A program made the position numbers and the translations under genes. The notes beneath the pieces are model-generated. The model saw only the letters and a list, made by a program, of their open reading frames with translations, was not told where the DNA came from and did not search any database. A DNA stretch of 64,000 nucleotides. It comes from Craterostigma plantagineum (Eukaryota > Streptophyta > Magnoliopsida > Lamiales > Linderniaceae). The stretch is from contig JAPQWV010000005.1 in NCBI GenBank assembly GCA_027422505.1, forward strand, positions 12,901,501-12,965,500, in the 5' to 3' direction. Of the stretch, positions 20,770 to 32,069 are shown piece after piece. The stretch's first letter is position 1, and each line of letters opens with the position of its first letter.

Positions 20770-21040
20770 ACTACTCCCCCTCAATATTTGAAGTTTTGGG
20801 AATTTGAACCTCAAAAATAAAAACTTAAAGCAAAGAAATATTTTAATAAATAAAATATTTGAATAATTTTAATTTTTGATAGAAGCTTAAGGAGTTTCAC
20901 CATACTATATAATTTAAATTTGATGAGATATCATAAACTCCTTGTGTGAAATATTTGTGCAAACCATTTAATAATAACTCCCCCTAAATTAGTGCATAAA
21001 AATGAAACTTTTTTTTTTTTTTGGTCTCCCCCTAGATATA
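20770..21040 (-). promoter_or_regulatory. Cluster of internal polypurine tracts after copia B pol
   Basis: Three minus-strand purine runs follow the pol stop: CTAGGGGGAGACC (about 21024-21036), TTAGGGGGAGTTATT (about 20970-20984) and TTGAGGGGGAGTAG (about 20773-20786). SIRE-type elements are known for multiple PPTs before the 3' LTR. Here the LTR lies more than 5 kb further on. Confidence 0.7.
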
Positions 21041-21127
21041 ATAGTAGGATTTTACCAGTCATAACATATAGAGAAAAAATTGAAATGATCTATTTACACA
21101 ATTTCAGGTTCATGTGGGGACAATCGA

Positions 21128-23686
21128 TCATGTCTTATGGTTCAACATGCCTAACCTAGATACCAAGAATTGGAAGCGCTTTTCATCCAATGCCTTAGTA
21201 AATAAGTCAGCAAGTTGAAGATCGGTGTTGACAAAATGCATTTCGATTGTACCTTGTTCCACATGTTCCTTAATAAAGTGATATCTAATGTCTATATGTT
21301 TTGTGCGTGAATGATGTACTGGATTACTTGTTATAGCTATAGCACTTTTAGAATCACTAAAAATTGGAATATGATTTAACGTTATGCCAAAATCTCGCAG
21401 CTGGGTTCTCATCCACAAGATTTGTGAGCAGCAACTCGCAGCAGCGACATATTCTGCCTCTGCTGTCGATGTTGAGACACAATTTTGCTTTCGAGATGAC
21501 CAGCTTACGAGTTTACCCCCAAGAAATTGAGCGGCTCCAGAAATGCTCTTTCTGTCCAGCTTGCATCCTGCGTAATCAGCATCTGTGTATCCTACGAGTT
21601 CAAAGCTTGATTCCATCGGGTACCATAGACCTAGATTCGGAGTTCCCTTGAGATATTTGAAAATTCGCTTGACTGCGAGCATGTGAGATTCCTTTGGATC
21701 AGCTTGAAAGCGTGCACAGAGACATGTGGCGAACATGATATCCGGTCTATTTGATGTAAGATAGAGCAAAGAGCCTATCATGCCTCGATAAGTTGTCTGA
21801 TTAACAGATTTTCCTGTGGAATCTGCGTCAAGTTTACATGAGGTAGACATGGGAGTCATGGCAGGATTAGAGTTGTCTAAGTTGTACTTCTTGAGTATGT
21901 CGTGAATGTACTTGGATTGACTTATGAAGATTCCATTGTGAAGCTGTTTAACCTGAAGTCCTAAGAAGAAACTTAGTTCGCCCATCATGCTCATTTCGAA
22001 TTTCTGCTTCATTAGATCCCCAAAGTTCCTGCACATTCGTGAGTCTGTTGACCCGAATATGATGTCGTCAACGTAGATCTGCACTAGCATAATGTCTGAG
22101 CCGTCCTTCTTGATAAAAAGAGTCGTATCAATCTTCCCTTTTGTGAAACCTGATGAGATGAGAAAATCCGAGAGGACCTCGTACCAGGCTTTGGGAGCTT
22201 GTTTAAGTCCATATAGAGCTTTATCGAGTCTGTAGACATGGTCTGGGAGTTGTTTGTTCACAAAACCTTCAGGCTGGGAAACAAAAACTTCTTCTTTTAG
22301 TATTCCGTTGAGGAATGCAGTTTTGACATCCATCTGGTAGACTGTGAAGTTCTTGTGTGCAGCGAAAGCTAAGAATATCCTGATGGCTTCTATTCTTGCG
22401 ACTGGGGCATATGTCTCATCATAATCAATTCCTTCTTGTTGATTGTAGCCTTTTGCCACCAGCCTTGCTTTATTCCGGATAACGACTCCTTGCTCGTCCT
22501 TTTTGTTCTTAAACACCCATTTAGTCCCTATAATGGTTTTCCCAGCTGGTCTAGGTACTAGGTTCCAAACTTTCAACCTCTCAAACTGATTGATTTCCTC
22601 CTGCATTGCAATTATCCAGTCCGGATCGGCGAGTGCTTCAGCTACTTTACTGGGTTCCTTTTGACTTAGAAAGCAGGAGTAAAGGCTTTCGTTCATCGTT
22701 GATGCCCGTGTGGTTACTCCAGTGGAGAGATCTCCAATTATTTGTGAGTTTGGGTGGGCTCGAGTCCACTTTCTGGTACTAGGCTGTGATGATCCAGCTG
22801 TGTTTGTATCGTATACTGTTTCTCCACCTTGATCAGCCTGATGTCCTATTTCTTCTCCAGATTGTGGAATTACTGACTCTTCTGAAGAAATTTCTATTGT
22901 AGTATCATAAGGCTGTGGAGTTTCAGCGCCTGAGCTGGATATGATCTCTGTATCTATTGGGGATTCACTATCGTCATCAAGATGAAGATTTTCCATTGTA
23001 GGAGGTGTATTGTCATTGTTAGACTCCGCATGATCAATATTTTCTGGTGCAGCAGAAGTTGTTGGAGCAATGTGTGGTAGCTGCTTTGGGAAGATATCTT
23101 TAAATAAGAGATCGAGTTCCATGTCACTCATCATATTTGTTTTTGAGGTTTCGCCCACAGTGGAAGTGCTAGGTTGATCCTTCGTCAATTCTCGTAGAAG
23201 TCCTGGTTCTGGACTGATTTGTGCAGAAACAACTCGGTCTACTTCATCAAACGTTACATTAACGCTCACCATAATAGATCTTTTCTCTTTGAGATATATG
23301 CGATAGGCTTTTGATGTTGTTGAATATCCCACCAGTATGCCTTCGAATGCTTTTGGGTCAAGTTTGCCTCTATCTTCACGATCATTTACCACATAGCACT
23401 TGCACCCAAAGACTTTCAGGAATGAGACGTCTGGCACTCTACGATTTATCAACTCATAGGGTGTCCTATTGAACCTCTTGTGAAGTGAGCCACGATTTTG
23501 AGTGTAACAGGCCGTATTCATTGCTTCGGCCCACAAGAAGTGAGGTAATCCAGAGTGAATGAGGAGTGTACGAGTTGCTTCAACTAAGGTTCTGTTCTTG
23601 CGCTCTACTACCCCATTTTGTTGAGGTGTTTTAGCTGCTGCGAACTGTTGGGTGATTCCAAGTGATGCATAAAAGTCACTGAGTTT
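21128..23686 (-). pseudogene. Copia B pol: integrase C-terminal half, reverse transcriptase, RNase H
   Basis: Open frame from the frameshift in an A-run (23684-23688) to the stop at 21128. Near the start are the third integrase acidic residue (VVERKNRTL) and the post-core [14 protein letters not shown]. Then come a variable acidic region, RVT_2 RT ([34 protein letters not shown], and YVDD in [11 protein letters not shown]) and the copia RNase H region ([42 protein letters not shown]). RT and RNase H motifs look intact. The upstream half of integrase is in another frame, so a single polyprotein cannot be made from this copy. Confidence 0.9.
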
Positions 23687-24501
23687 TTGTTCTTGAATTC
23701 TGTCCCATTATTAGTTCTGATGATTCGTACACTTAGTTGGTGGAGGTTTTGAGCGGTTTTGATAAACTCAATGATTAGGCCTGGAGTTTCATCCTTGGTT
23801 CTTAGAAATTTAGTCCATGTGTAGCGTGAGAAATCATCCACAATGACTAACACATACTTTCGCCCATTAATGGTCTGAGTGCGCATGGGTCCACACAAAT
23901 CCATATGAATGAGTTCGAGAGGTTTGGAAGTTGAGGCTATGTGTTTGGTCCGGTGGGAGGTTTTTCTTATCTTTCCCATTTCACACGCTGAGCAAAGATG
24001 TTCTTTGTGATATCTGAACGAGGGAAGCCCTTTTACCAAGTTTTCTGATCGCAGTTTGTTCAGGTCTTTGAAGTTGAGGTGAGAGAGTCGCTGATGCCAG
24101 AGATCGTTCTGATGTAGAGAAGCTCGAGAAATAAGGCATGTCGGTCGGACAGTCTTGAGGTCAATGGAGTAAAGATTCGTCTTCCTGTGTCCAGTGAGTA
24201 GCTCTCTTCCATTGATATCTGTGACACTACATTTGTTGGTCTCGAAGTTCACCTTGAAGCCTTTGTCGCAGAAACGACCTATGCTGAATAGATTGTAGCT
24301 CAGTCCTTCGACGTAGGATACTCCATTGATGGTTAGCCTGTCATGGATTAGATTACCCGTTCCTAGCATGGATGCAGATTGACCGTTTCCGAAGTAGACC
24401 TTCCCGAGGAATCCTTCAGAGAAGTTGCTCAACAGCTCTTTGTTTCCAGTCATGTGTGAGGAGCAACCTGAATCTAAGTACCACACATGACGGACCTGCA
24501 A
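23608..24501 (-). pseudogene. Copia B protease and integrase N-terminal half
   Basis: Opens right after an in-frame TGA (24510-24508). It contains the aspartic protease motif DSGCSSHMTG near residue 10, the GAG-pre-integrase/zinc region (LWHQRLSHLN..CSACEMGK) about 135-180, and the first integrase Asp (HMDLCGPM). The second catalytic Asp, normally in a (S)DNGTEF context, reads Asn (AAT, 23712-23710, TNNGTEF). From about 23,688 a one-base loss in an A-run throws the ORF out of frame to a false stop at 23,608. Confidence 0.87.
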
Positions 24502-24507
24502 AAAGAA

Positions 24508-24909
24508 TCAAGTAAGTTTTGGCACCCATTTATAGATGGGTCCCCTTTTGGTAGCAGGTTTAGCAGATTTCTTGTTCGTTGCTAGATTTAATTCTTTGCT
24601 AGATTGTTGTGTGGCTGGTTTGAGAATCCAAGCGTGTTGATTTCCTATAGGATGCAGTAGAGATTTCGGAATCCAAATTTGTTTTGGACTTAATTTCTTG
24701 CTTGGCTTGGTCTTGAAGATGTTGTGCTTCATTACTTTGGATTTAATAGTATGGTTGGACGGCGTGGGAGATGTGTCCTTAGAGTGAGCGATATATGATG
24801 GGGAAGTGCTATTGCGGAAATGACTGTCACGAGGATGAGAAAGTACATCATTGTAGACATGACAGAATTTTGATTTAAGGGAATAATAACGAAACACGTT
24901 CTGCGACAT
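24508..24909 (-). pseudogene. Copia B gag C-terminal segment
   Basis: Basic linker segment in the same frame as the protease, ending KWVPKLT then TGA. Its junction with the upstream gag frame is shifted around 24,875-24,909. The bases after the stop (TTCTTTTTGCAG, 24505-24494) resemble a plant 3' splice site, so the stop might be removed by splicing, read through, or be a simple lesion. Confidence 0.7.
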
Positions 24910-26923
24910 TACAGGAAGTCACTTTTGGAAATGCAAATGTTTTTGAAACATGAGAAGAAAGGTTGGAGGCTGGTCTCTTCTTCTTATCAGGGACTGTTGT
25001 CTTCTTAGCTGGGCCAGGTAGAACCTTCTTCGCTTCCTTAGATCTCACGCCTTTGTCTGTGAGCACATGCGATACAAAGTTAGTGTGAGATAAAGATATT
25101 TTCTTTGTAGTTTGCTTGCATTTACACGTAGAGGATTCTGGAACAGGACGTGAGGTGGAAGGTTTGTAAGCATCAGGAAAGTTTTCAAGAGTATATATTT
25201 TGCTCAGCAAAATAGTTTTCTCTTCTTCGTGAGCTTTCCTTTCCGACTCTAGGGAGGCCGTCAAGGAACCTATTTTGCGTATAATTTCTGGAATATAGAT
25301 AAATGAAAAAATAGGTTTAGCCTGTTCGTCAGTGCCTTCGCGTCCAAATGGTGACATGTAATCATCAGAGAGTGTAGTCTCTCTAGTTTTGTAACTATCG
25401 TTGAGTTCGTTGTAGTCACACATGATTTGAGCCCATTCTTTGTTCTTCCGTTTTTGTTCGTCAGTTTCAGTCACCTCTCTTGAGCTTACGAAGGGCCTCA
25501 ATTGTTCAATGCTTAACCCAAAACGTTTGATGCTGTACAAAGATCGTACTTTCTCTGCTTCAGGGTTGGTGGTGGATTCAAATCCTAAACCTTCGCGGGG
25601 ATCATAAAATTCTACATCTTTAGGTTGACTAAGAAAGACGGTTCGTTCAGATTGACCTCTCTTGGTGTTGATGTCCTCTAGCTCTTTGACTTTCTTGTAT
25701 AGACGAACACGTTCGTTTGTGATTAATTCGTATTGAGACAATACGTTTACACGTTCCTCATCGCTGTCTTTCAAGCTTTTACACATATCGCTAATTTGTT
25801 TCTCCTTGCTCTCTACAAGATCTTCTAAAGTCTTTACTTTAGTTTCAGACAAGGTCAAAGATTCATTAAGAATAGCTATCTCTTCCTGTTGTTTGTTTAT
25901 CAAGGCATAATTTTTGTCGAAATTGCTTTGGAGTTCTGAGTAATTTTTACGATGCATGGAGAGTTCGGCTATCCTACGTTCAAGGTTAATGAAATCGTTT
26001 AGGGAAGGAGTGTATACCTCCTGGTCGGATGAAGAGACATCAGTCCTGTCTGATCCGAGGTCTGGCTCATCCTCGTCGGAGTCATCTTCAATGCTTTTCA
26101 CCATGAAGGCCATTTCTTCTTCCTCCTCATCAGATGTGTCCTCTAGCCATTCCTCTTCCTCAGCAACCAAGACTATTCCCGCTTCCCTGCGCTGTGAGAG
26201 CTGAAATTTTTTCTTGTAATAATCAGTGTTTTTCTTCTTGGGTCTGTAGCATTCAGAAGCAAAGTGACCCGGCTTGCCACAGTTGAAGCATTTCTTCACT
26301 GCTTCAGGTTTCTTAGTTTCAGCCTCTTCAGGGGCAACGTACTTCTGTTTCCCCCCCGATGTTCGTTGTTTGTTGAAAGCAGAAGATGATTTCTTGGCGC
26401 TCATTTTATTGACCGTATCTGAGATCATTGCTAGTTTCTTTCTGATGGATTCGAGTTCGTCCTCAGATTCTTGATCAGATTTGGCGTTGTCAGAGGAGTC
26501 AGATTGTACGACTTGCTTTCCTTTAGAAGTCCTCAAGCTCCTGTTGTTTGACTTAGAGGTTACCAATGCAATTGGTTCCATGTCGATGTTTGGTTTTCCT
26601 TCGTTCTTGATTTCTTTGGCATACTGCGAGTACTGTGAGAGATTATCGTGCAGGGAGTGAATATCCATAGCGTCCAGATCTTTGTTCTGTTGCTTAACCA
26701 GAACTGCAATCCGTCCCCACTCAGGTTGAAGTGTGGAAAGGAACTTGATGTTGTGTTCGAGATTGGATCGCTGGATGTTGATCTTTCTCATCTCGTTGAT
26801 GATGGTCAAGAAGCGAAGGTAAACATCTCGAAGTTCTTCCCCCTCCTTACCTTTGAAGGAGTCATAGGCAGTAAGAATGCTGGATTTCTTAGATAAATTA
26901 CTAACTTCAGTTCCAACCATCAT
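24875..26923 (-). pseudogene. Copia B gag, main part
   Basis: Structural nucleocapsid protein. It has the UBN2/Retrotran_gag-like region (YLRFLTIINEMRKINI), a CCHC zinc knuckle (CFNCGKPGHFASEC) near residue 215, acidic patches (DTSDEEEEEMAF, DDSDEDEPD), and a long coiled-coil-like section about residues 310-430. Large coiled-coil gags are typical of SIRE elements. The N-terminal 124 residues are in another frame (26920-27294) because one T is missing near 26,940; restoring it would join the two frames. Confidence 0.85.
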
Positions 26924-27294
26924 CTTGCAAACTTCATCCCAATTTCCTTTGCAGTGACCATTGCGTCGACTTGCTTGTAGACATCGTTTGGTAGAGCCTG
27001 AAGTACATAGTGTCGGGCAAGCTTGTCCGCTCTGGCACGTGCCTTCTCAGCATCGGTGTATCGACTAGGATCCTTAGGAGTTCTCCTCTCTGGAATAGGA
27101 GGAACAGCATCGGGTTGAGCAGGGATGATGGTCCAGACTTGAGCAGGTCCTTCAAATATGGAGGAGAGCATGTCGTTTGCGAGGTCTACATCTTTGATTT
27201 CTATGAAATTGATAAATCGTTGCTTCCATATGCCGTACTCTCCCCATCTCAGTAGTGGTGCACGGTTGTCAGATCCAATAGCAAGACCGTCCAT
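26920..27294 (-). pseudogene. Copia B gag N-terminus
   Basis: Starts at the ATG 27294 after the leader. It has LLRWGEYGIWKQRFINFI and RADKLARHYVLQALPND typical of copia gag, ending at a frameshift (KEIG where KEIW is usual) 124 residues in. Confidence 0.82.
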
Positions 27295-28399
27295 GTTTAT
27301 GTTTGGTAATGATCGTTAACGCGGGATATCTCTGCGAAATGAAATACTTTAGTTTTGAAAGAAAGAGTCAAGTTTGAGTAATTTCTAATGTTGAGTATGT
27401 AAATTCACTAGGTGAATTCTGTCGAAATATAAGAGTTTGATGAATTTAGTGTACTGCTTGAACGATTCGTGTTAAGTGAATAGGTACGTGGTCGATTCAA
27501 ATATGATATGAAAAATAAACTCAACGATTGGTCCAAATGTGTTGAGAATCGAGCAATCAAAATTGAGTTTAGATTTCAAGATTCGGGCGAAAGTGTGAAA
27601 GTATGAAAGTGTGAAATTGAGTTTAGATTTCAAGATTTCAAGATTCGGGCGAAAGTGGTCAATTCAAGATTTCAAGATTCGGGCGAAAGTGTGCAGGATG
27701 ACATTCAATGGAATTTGCTGAAAATGTGAGTTTCGATCGAATCTGTGAAATTAGGCACTGTAGCGTTTCAGGCAAAATTGAGTTTTGCTGAGAATAGTAT
27801 CGATCGAAACTGAAAGCAAACGACTTTCGGGCGGAACAATTGGACTTTCGCCGAGAAATCTTTCGAGCGAAACTGTGAAGAATGCAAAGAATTGATCTAA
27901 ATTCAAATCGATTGAGTTTCGGGCGAAACGTGTGAGACTTTCGCCGAGAAAACTATCGAGAGAAACTGTGAAAATGCGAAAAATTGACCTAAATTCAAAT
28001 TGATTGACTTTCGGGCGAAACGTGTGAAACTTTCGCCGAGAAAACTATCGGGCGAAACTATGAAATTTGCGAAGAAATTCCCGAAATCCAAATCGATCGA
28101 AACTACTCACAGTGAGTTTCGATCGAAACCTTCAAACTCAATGGTACCCAGTTCAGTGAAAAACAGATTTTCTGTCTCGTTTCTGCTTAAATCCGACTCA
28201 AACTTGACTGGAATCGACGTGAAAGAACCTAGATGTACTCAATATAAGTTTTCTAATGTCCTAGGAGTGAAGAATCACTGAAAAAACGATTTAAAAACAT
28301 CCAAAAACAGTGAAAAATAGAGAATGAGTTTTCAAGCAAAAATCTTCGTCAAATCACGTCGAAATCGAGCAAAACTGGATTCAAATGAAAGATATTGAT
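27295..28399 (-). repeat. Copia B 5' leader with tandem palindrome-bearing repeats
   Basis: No gene seen. TTTCGGGCGAAA, TTTCGCCGAGAAA and TTTCGATCGAAA recur. About three tandem units of ~94 bp begin at 27821, 27914 and 28008, and shorter repeats of GATTCGGGCGAAAGTG lie at about 27,580-27,690. Motifs are shared with the B 3' spacer. Confidence 0.78.
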
Positions 28400-28407
28400 C
28401 CGCGTTA

Positions 28408-28420
28408 GGCTCTGATACCA
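28408..28420 (-). promoter_or_regulatory. Copia B primer-binding site (initiator-Met tRNA)
   Basis: TGGTATCAGAGCC on the minus strand, two bases from the 5' LTR end. Confidence 0.93.
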
Positions 28421-28422
28421 CT

Positions 28423-28738
28423 TGTTGGCCCTTTTATTACCAAACAAGGATCAAAAGATTGATTTGAATGTATAAAACGTGAAGAACACCTTGAGTATGT
28501 GTGTTAGTGTGTGTTTTCTTAATCTAACGTACAAGGTGGCTTACCTTTCAATACTTTTGATAAAACCCTAATTAGGGTAAATGGGGCTTTATATACCACA
28601 ATAGTTTGGTATATTAAAGCCCAATACAATACTATGACATAATATCATAAGTCACCCCAAACTACTAACAACCCACTAAATAACACATATTAACCCAAGA
28701 TTACATAAATCAAAGGATGCTACAAAATATTCCTAACA
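28423..28738 (-). mobile_element. Copia B 5' LTR
   Basis: 316 bp, indistinguishable by eye from 15006-15321, so the insertion is very recent. GATAA follows at 28739-28743. Confidence 0.95.
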
Positions 28739-28743
28739 GATAA

Positions 28744-30573
28744 GACAAATTAATAAAACCCAAATATTGGCAGTTCAGTTACTGATTCTGTGTGGACAGA
28801 GAGGGGCACTAGTAAGCTGATATACTGCAATACTAAAATAGTCCACAAGTCTAAGTCTCCAGTAGGGTGACTGGAATGACACGTACGACTTGTTTGTCGA
28901 CGGGTCCAATATGGTTGCGCCAACCGTTCAATTTGGGAAGTGGGAGCCCATGACAATGATACAAGATGAATCAGGGGTTATCTATATTTGGACACTGACT
29001 CGTAATCGAATGATCACACGCTTGGATTGTCCTTGATCGATCGATTGATTGTAGTAGTATGCGTGAACCTTAGACCGAAAGGGTTCACTTGGGGTTGATC
29101 TTGAGGTCTTGACTTGTCACTAGTTTGCTAGGCCCGTCTTGCCGGTGGCATGGGTCAGCGGCGAAATGCGGTCTTGACTTTTTGATATGATTGCCGGTTG
29201 AACCGCGGAGCGGGATTTACGGTCTCAATTAAATTCGAGGTTAACGTCCTATGGCAAGTTTAATGTGCGGGAAATTATCCAAGTCTCTGGCCAGAGCATA
29301 TAACTGACTCACGATAGTCGTGGAGTGCAGTTTCAGAACTTTCACCGACATAAACGACATAGAGTCGAGTTCTGTAAGTTTGACTATGCGTGACTTCCAC
29401 TCGACCGGGACAAACGTAAAGGGTTTATACGTATGACGAACATCTACAGTCAGTTCATGGATTATGATTAGATCAAATTCGTACTCAACTTGGGATCTGT
29501 TCGGTACCACGGGGCTGGCTAGGTAAAACCCGAACTCCTAGATGCCTCCTGGGCCGGTTGAGACGAACCAAGAGAGTCGGGCTTAAAAAGGGCAACCGAT
29601 ACAACGTCGTCATCAGAGAGAGAGACAAGGCTAGGTCCTAGATTGTGACATTAGGGTTTGGGGCTTGGCCAAAACCTTGATCGGCCGAAAATACTAAGTT
29701 TGACTAGTGAGGGGTAAAATGGTCTTTTCACCTCACGATATATTTTGAAATAAAATATTTGATATTGAATATTTAGTATATGATTTAAATTAGATTTAGA
29801 TTTTATTATTTTCTTAGAGAAATAATATTGTTTAATTTGGAATTAAATAATGTATATCAGATATATATAAGTTTCGAATTTTTATTAGATAAAATTTCGA
29901 AAATTATTAAATATATTTATATTGGATATTATATATTTAAAATATACTAAATATGATATTTTAATTAATTAAGGTATTGGATATTTAATTAATTAAATAT
30001 AAAGTTTAAATTTTGAATTCATTACTCGGTAAAACGAAGACTTGGTAAAAGGGGAGGTTTGAGGATTTTTCTCCACCCACCTTAACCTATTTTTGTCTAA
30101 TCCTAAGAGGTATAAAGAAGGATTTTCGAGATCCTAAAGTGTGTAAAAGCTAAATTTCGAAATACAAGCCAAAGAGCAAAAAAAAACTAAGAGTTTTCTC
30201 CTCTCACCACTTTCTCTCTCGCACTCTCTCTCTCTCGGGGGCAGCAAGCAGTTCGTTCTTGGCCTAGCCGCACATGCAAGAACAGCTGCGGCGTTAGTAA
30301 GGTGCCGGCGTGATGATCTTGCGCAAAGAAGGCTTCCCGTTCGTGTGCTTTTGGCGTAGGAGAGGGGCACTACGCCTCGGGGCTTCGAAGGATTCGAAAC
30401 TAGCCATCGTCAAGAGATTTAAACAAGGTATCATGGCTGATCCTTTATCTTTTTATGTCAATACGTTCTCGTGTTTGTAGCCGAGCGATCTTGGATAGGC
30501 GGGAAACCCCGTAAAATTTTAAATTCAACCGTTCTAGGAACGTGGATCCAGGGACCCTCGGGGATTCTCAACA
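28744..30573 (+). mobile_element. Copia A 5' LTR, right piece
   Basis: Continues from 15005 and ends CTCAACA. Compared with the 3' LTR it has about 40 bp more near 28,785-28,825 and a shorter TA run. It includes a (CT)n run at about 30,205-30,237. No gene. Confidence 0.9.
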
Positions 30574-32069
30574 GTGGTATCAGAGCCATAGGCTCGGTTA
30601 AAGTCACGAGACTATGACAAAAGGCCACGAAAAACCCAAAAGCCTTAACCGTGCGCATGGCGCACACGGCGCCCAGGCAGCCCGCGCGCGGGGCGAGCTG
30701 GGCTGCGTCGAGTTGCATGCGAAGCGCGACTCAGGGCGGGCTGCACGCAGCATGAGACCTGCTCCTAGCCGTGCGCATGGTGCGCACGACACACGGGCAG
30801 CCGGCACGCAAGGCGCGCGGGGTGCGCGACTCAAGACGGGCTGGCCGCGGGCGTAATGCGGCGCATAGGGCTGACCGCACGCGGGGCATGCGGCACAAGA
30901 GGCACGGGCTGCACACATGGTTGCACGCAGCGCTCGGGAAAGCCGCACGTGGATGCGCGGAAAGTAGGTATGACCATGTGCGTGTTCCGAGCTGTGCTAG
31001 GCTAACAGCGCACGCGGATCGGGGCTTGCCGCATGGTGCGCGCGGCACGAGGCTGGCAGCTCGCATGGCGCGAGCATCCTCGACACGGGCCCGATAGGCC
31101 TAGTCTGGCCCATCCTACGACCCAATATACATTGGGCTAGGCCCAGACTATTTAAAAGCCAAAATTCAATTTCGGCTCGGAAATGTGTTAAATTTGTCGT
31201 GATGCATGTTATTTGAATAACGTGGTGATTGATTGGGGATTAGGTTCTGGTCGGGTGATATGTTAAGGGTGACAAGACGAACGGTTTTATTAGGGATATG
31301 TTCCCCGTCATAGGCTATTGTAGTTATGTTATGACGGCCGTACGAGTGTCGATCGAGAGGAATCCGAACGAATGAGCTGGTACCGAGGCGTCCGTTCGAG
31401 CAAAGCCCGAAGACGTAGAGTCTTATTGTTTTGTACAATTAGGATAGAACTAGAAATATCCCCGATCTTTCACATTTACTTTAATAGGTTGAAACTAGGT
31501 TTACTATTAAAGTCCATTATGTGCGTGTTGGTTTCGAACGTGATAATGTGCATAATGTGCTCGTGTTAAAACTGTGAGGATTCTCCCGAGGTTAGACTTT
31601 TAATATCAAGTGAGTAAAGGGGCTAGGCTCCTGTCTTCTACCAAGTCCAAAATTGTTACGACTTAGGGGTACGGTTGCGGTTGACCGAGTTACGGTGCCA
31701 AAACCCTCGCCTTTGCGTGAACGGGTTTGGATGCAATTATGAATTGCCGCTCACCGACCACTCTTCACCCTCTAATAAAGAGTTATCCTACGGGGGATGA
31801 AGTTCACGTAAAAGTGGAAGGTGAGCAGGACGTTGATAGGTTGCACTTGGACAGTCATTCCCAATATGATCCGAGTTATGGCTGAGGGACCCTGGCTGAG
31901 ATGAAGACGTTGAATCTTCTGTGTCAGATACGTGCGGGGCACGACCTCGGCTAACCAAATGAGCCAATAAGCTGTTAAATTGAGGCTAGTTTGTAGTAAC
32001 ACGAGGAACTCAACGCCATTATGAAACCACTCAACAAGGTTTCCCAAATGCCTAGCGGGAGAAAGGGTA
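30574..32069 (+). other. Copia A leader: PBS and CpG-rich repeat, no gene
   Basis: PBS TGGTATCAGAGCC at 30575-30587. From about 30,640 to 31,110 the DNA is strikingly GC- and CpG-rich, with degenerate repeats of CGTGCGCATGG(C/T)GC (30650, 30770). Open frames there are a composition effect. 31,110-32,069 shows nothing recognisable; the N-terminal part of gag is not found. Confidence 0.75.

Larger units (their letters stand above)
15006..28738 (-). mobile_element. Copia B: 13.7-kb SIRE-like Ty1/copia with accessory genes
   Basis: Minus-strand element with 316-bp LTRs (15006-15321 and 28423-28738) that look identical base for base, and a GATAA target duplication (15001-15005, 28739-28743). Order in its own sense: 5' LTR, Met-tRNA PBS, 1.1-kb leader with palindromes, gag, protease-integrase-RT-RNase H, purine-tract cluster, an antisense small gene, palindrome-rich spacer, two post-pol ORFs, PPT, 3' LTR. 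The pol type and post-pol coding region fit the SIRE lineage, whose LTRs are normally much longer. Two single-base frameshifts (about 26,940 and 23,684-23,688), a frame change near 24,890, a stop at 24,508 and an Asp-to-Asn change in integrase argue that this copy is not autonomous. Confidence 0.93.

Noticed and set aside
30604..31097. Several overlapping long ORFs on both strands
   Set aside because: They follow from very high GC content (few stops); products are Arg/Ala/Cys-rich with no family motif.
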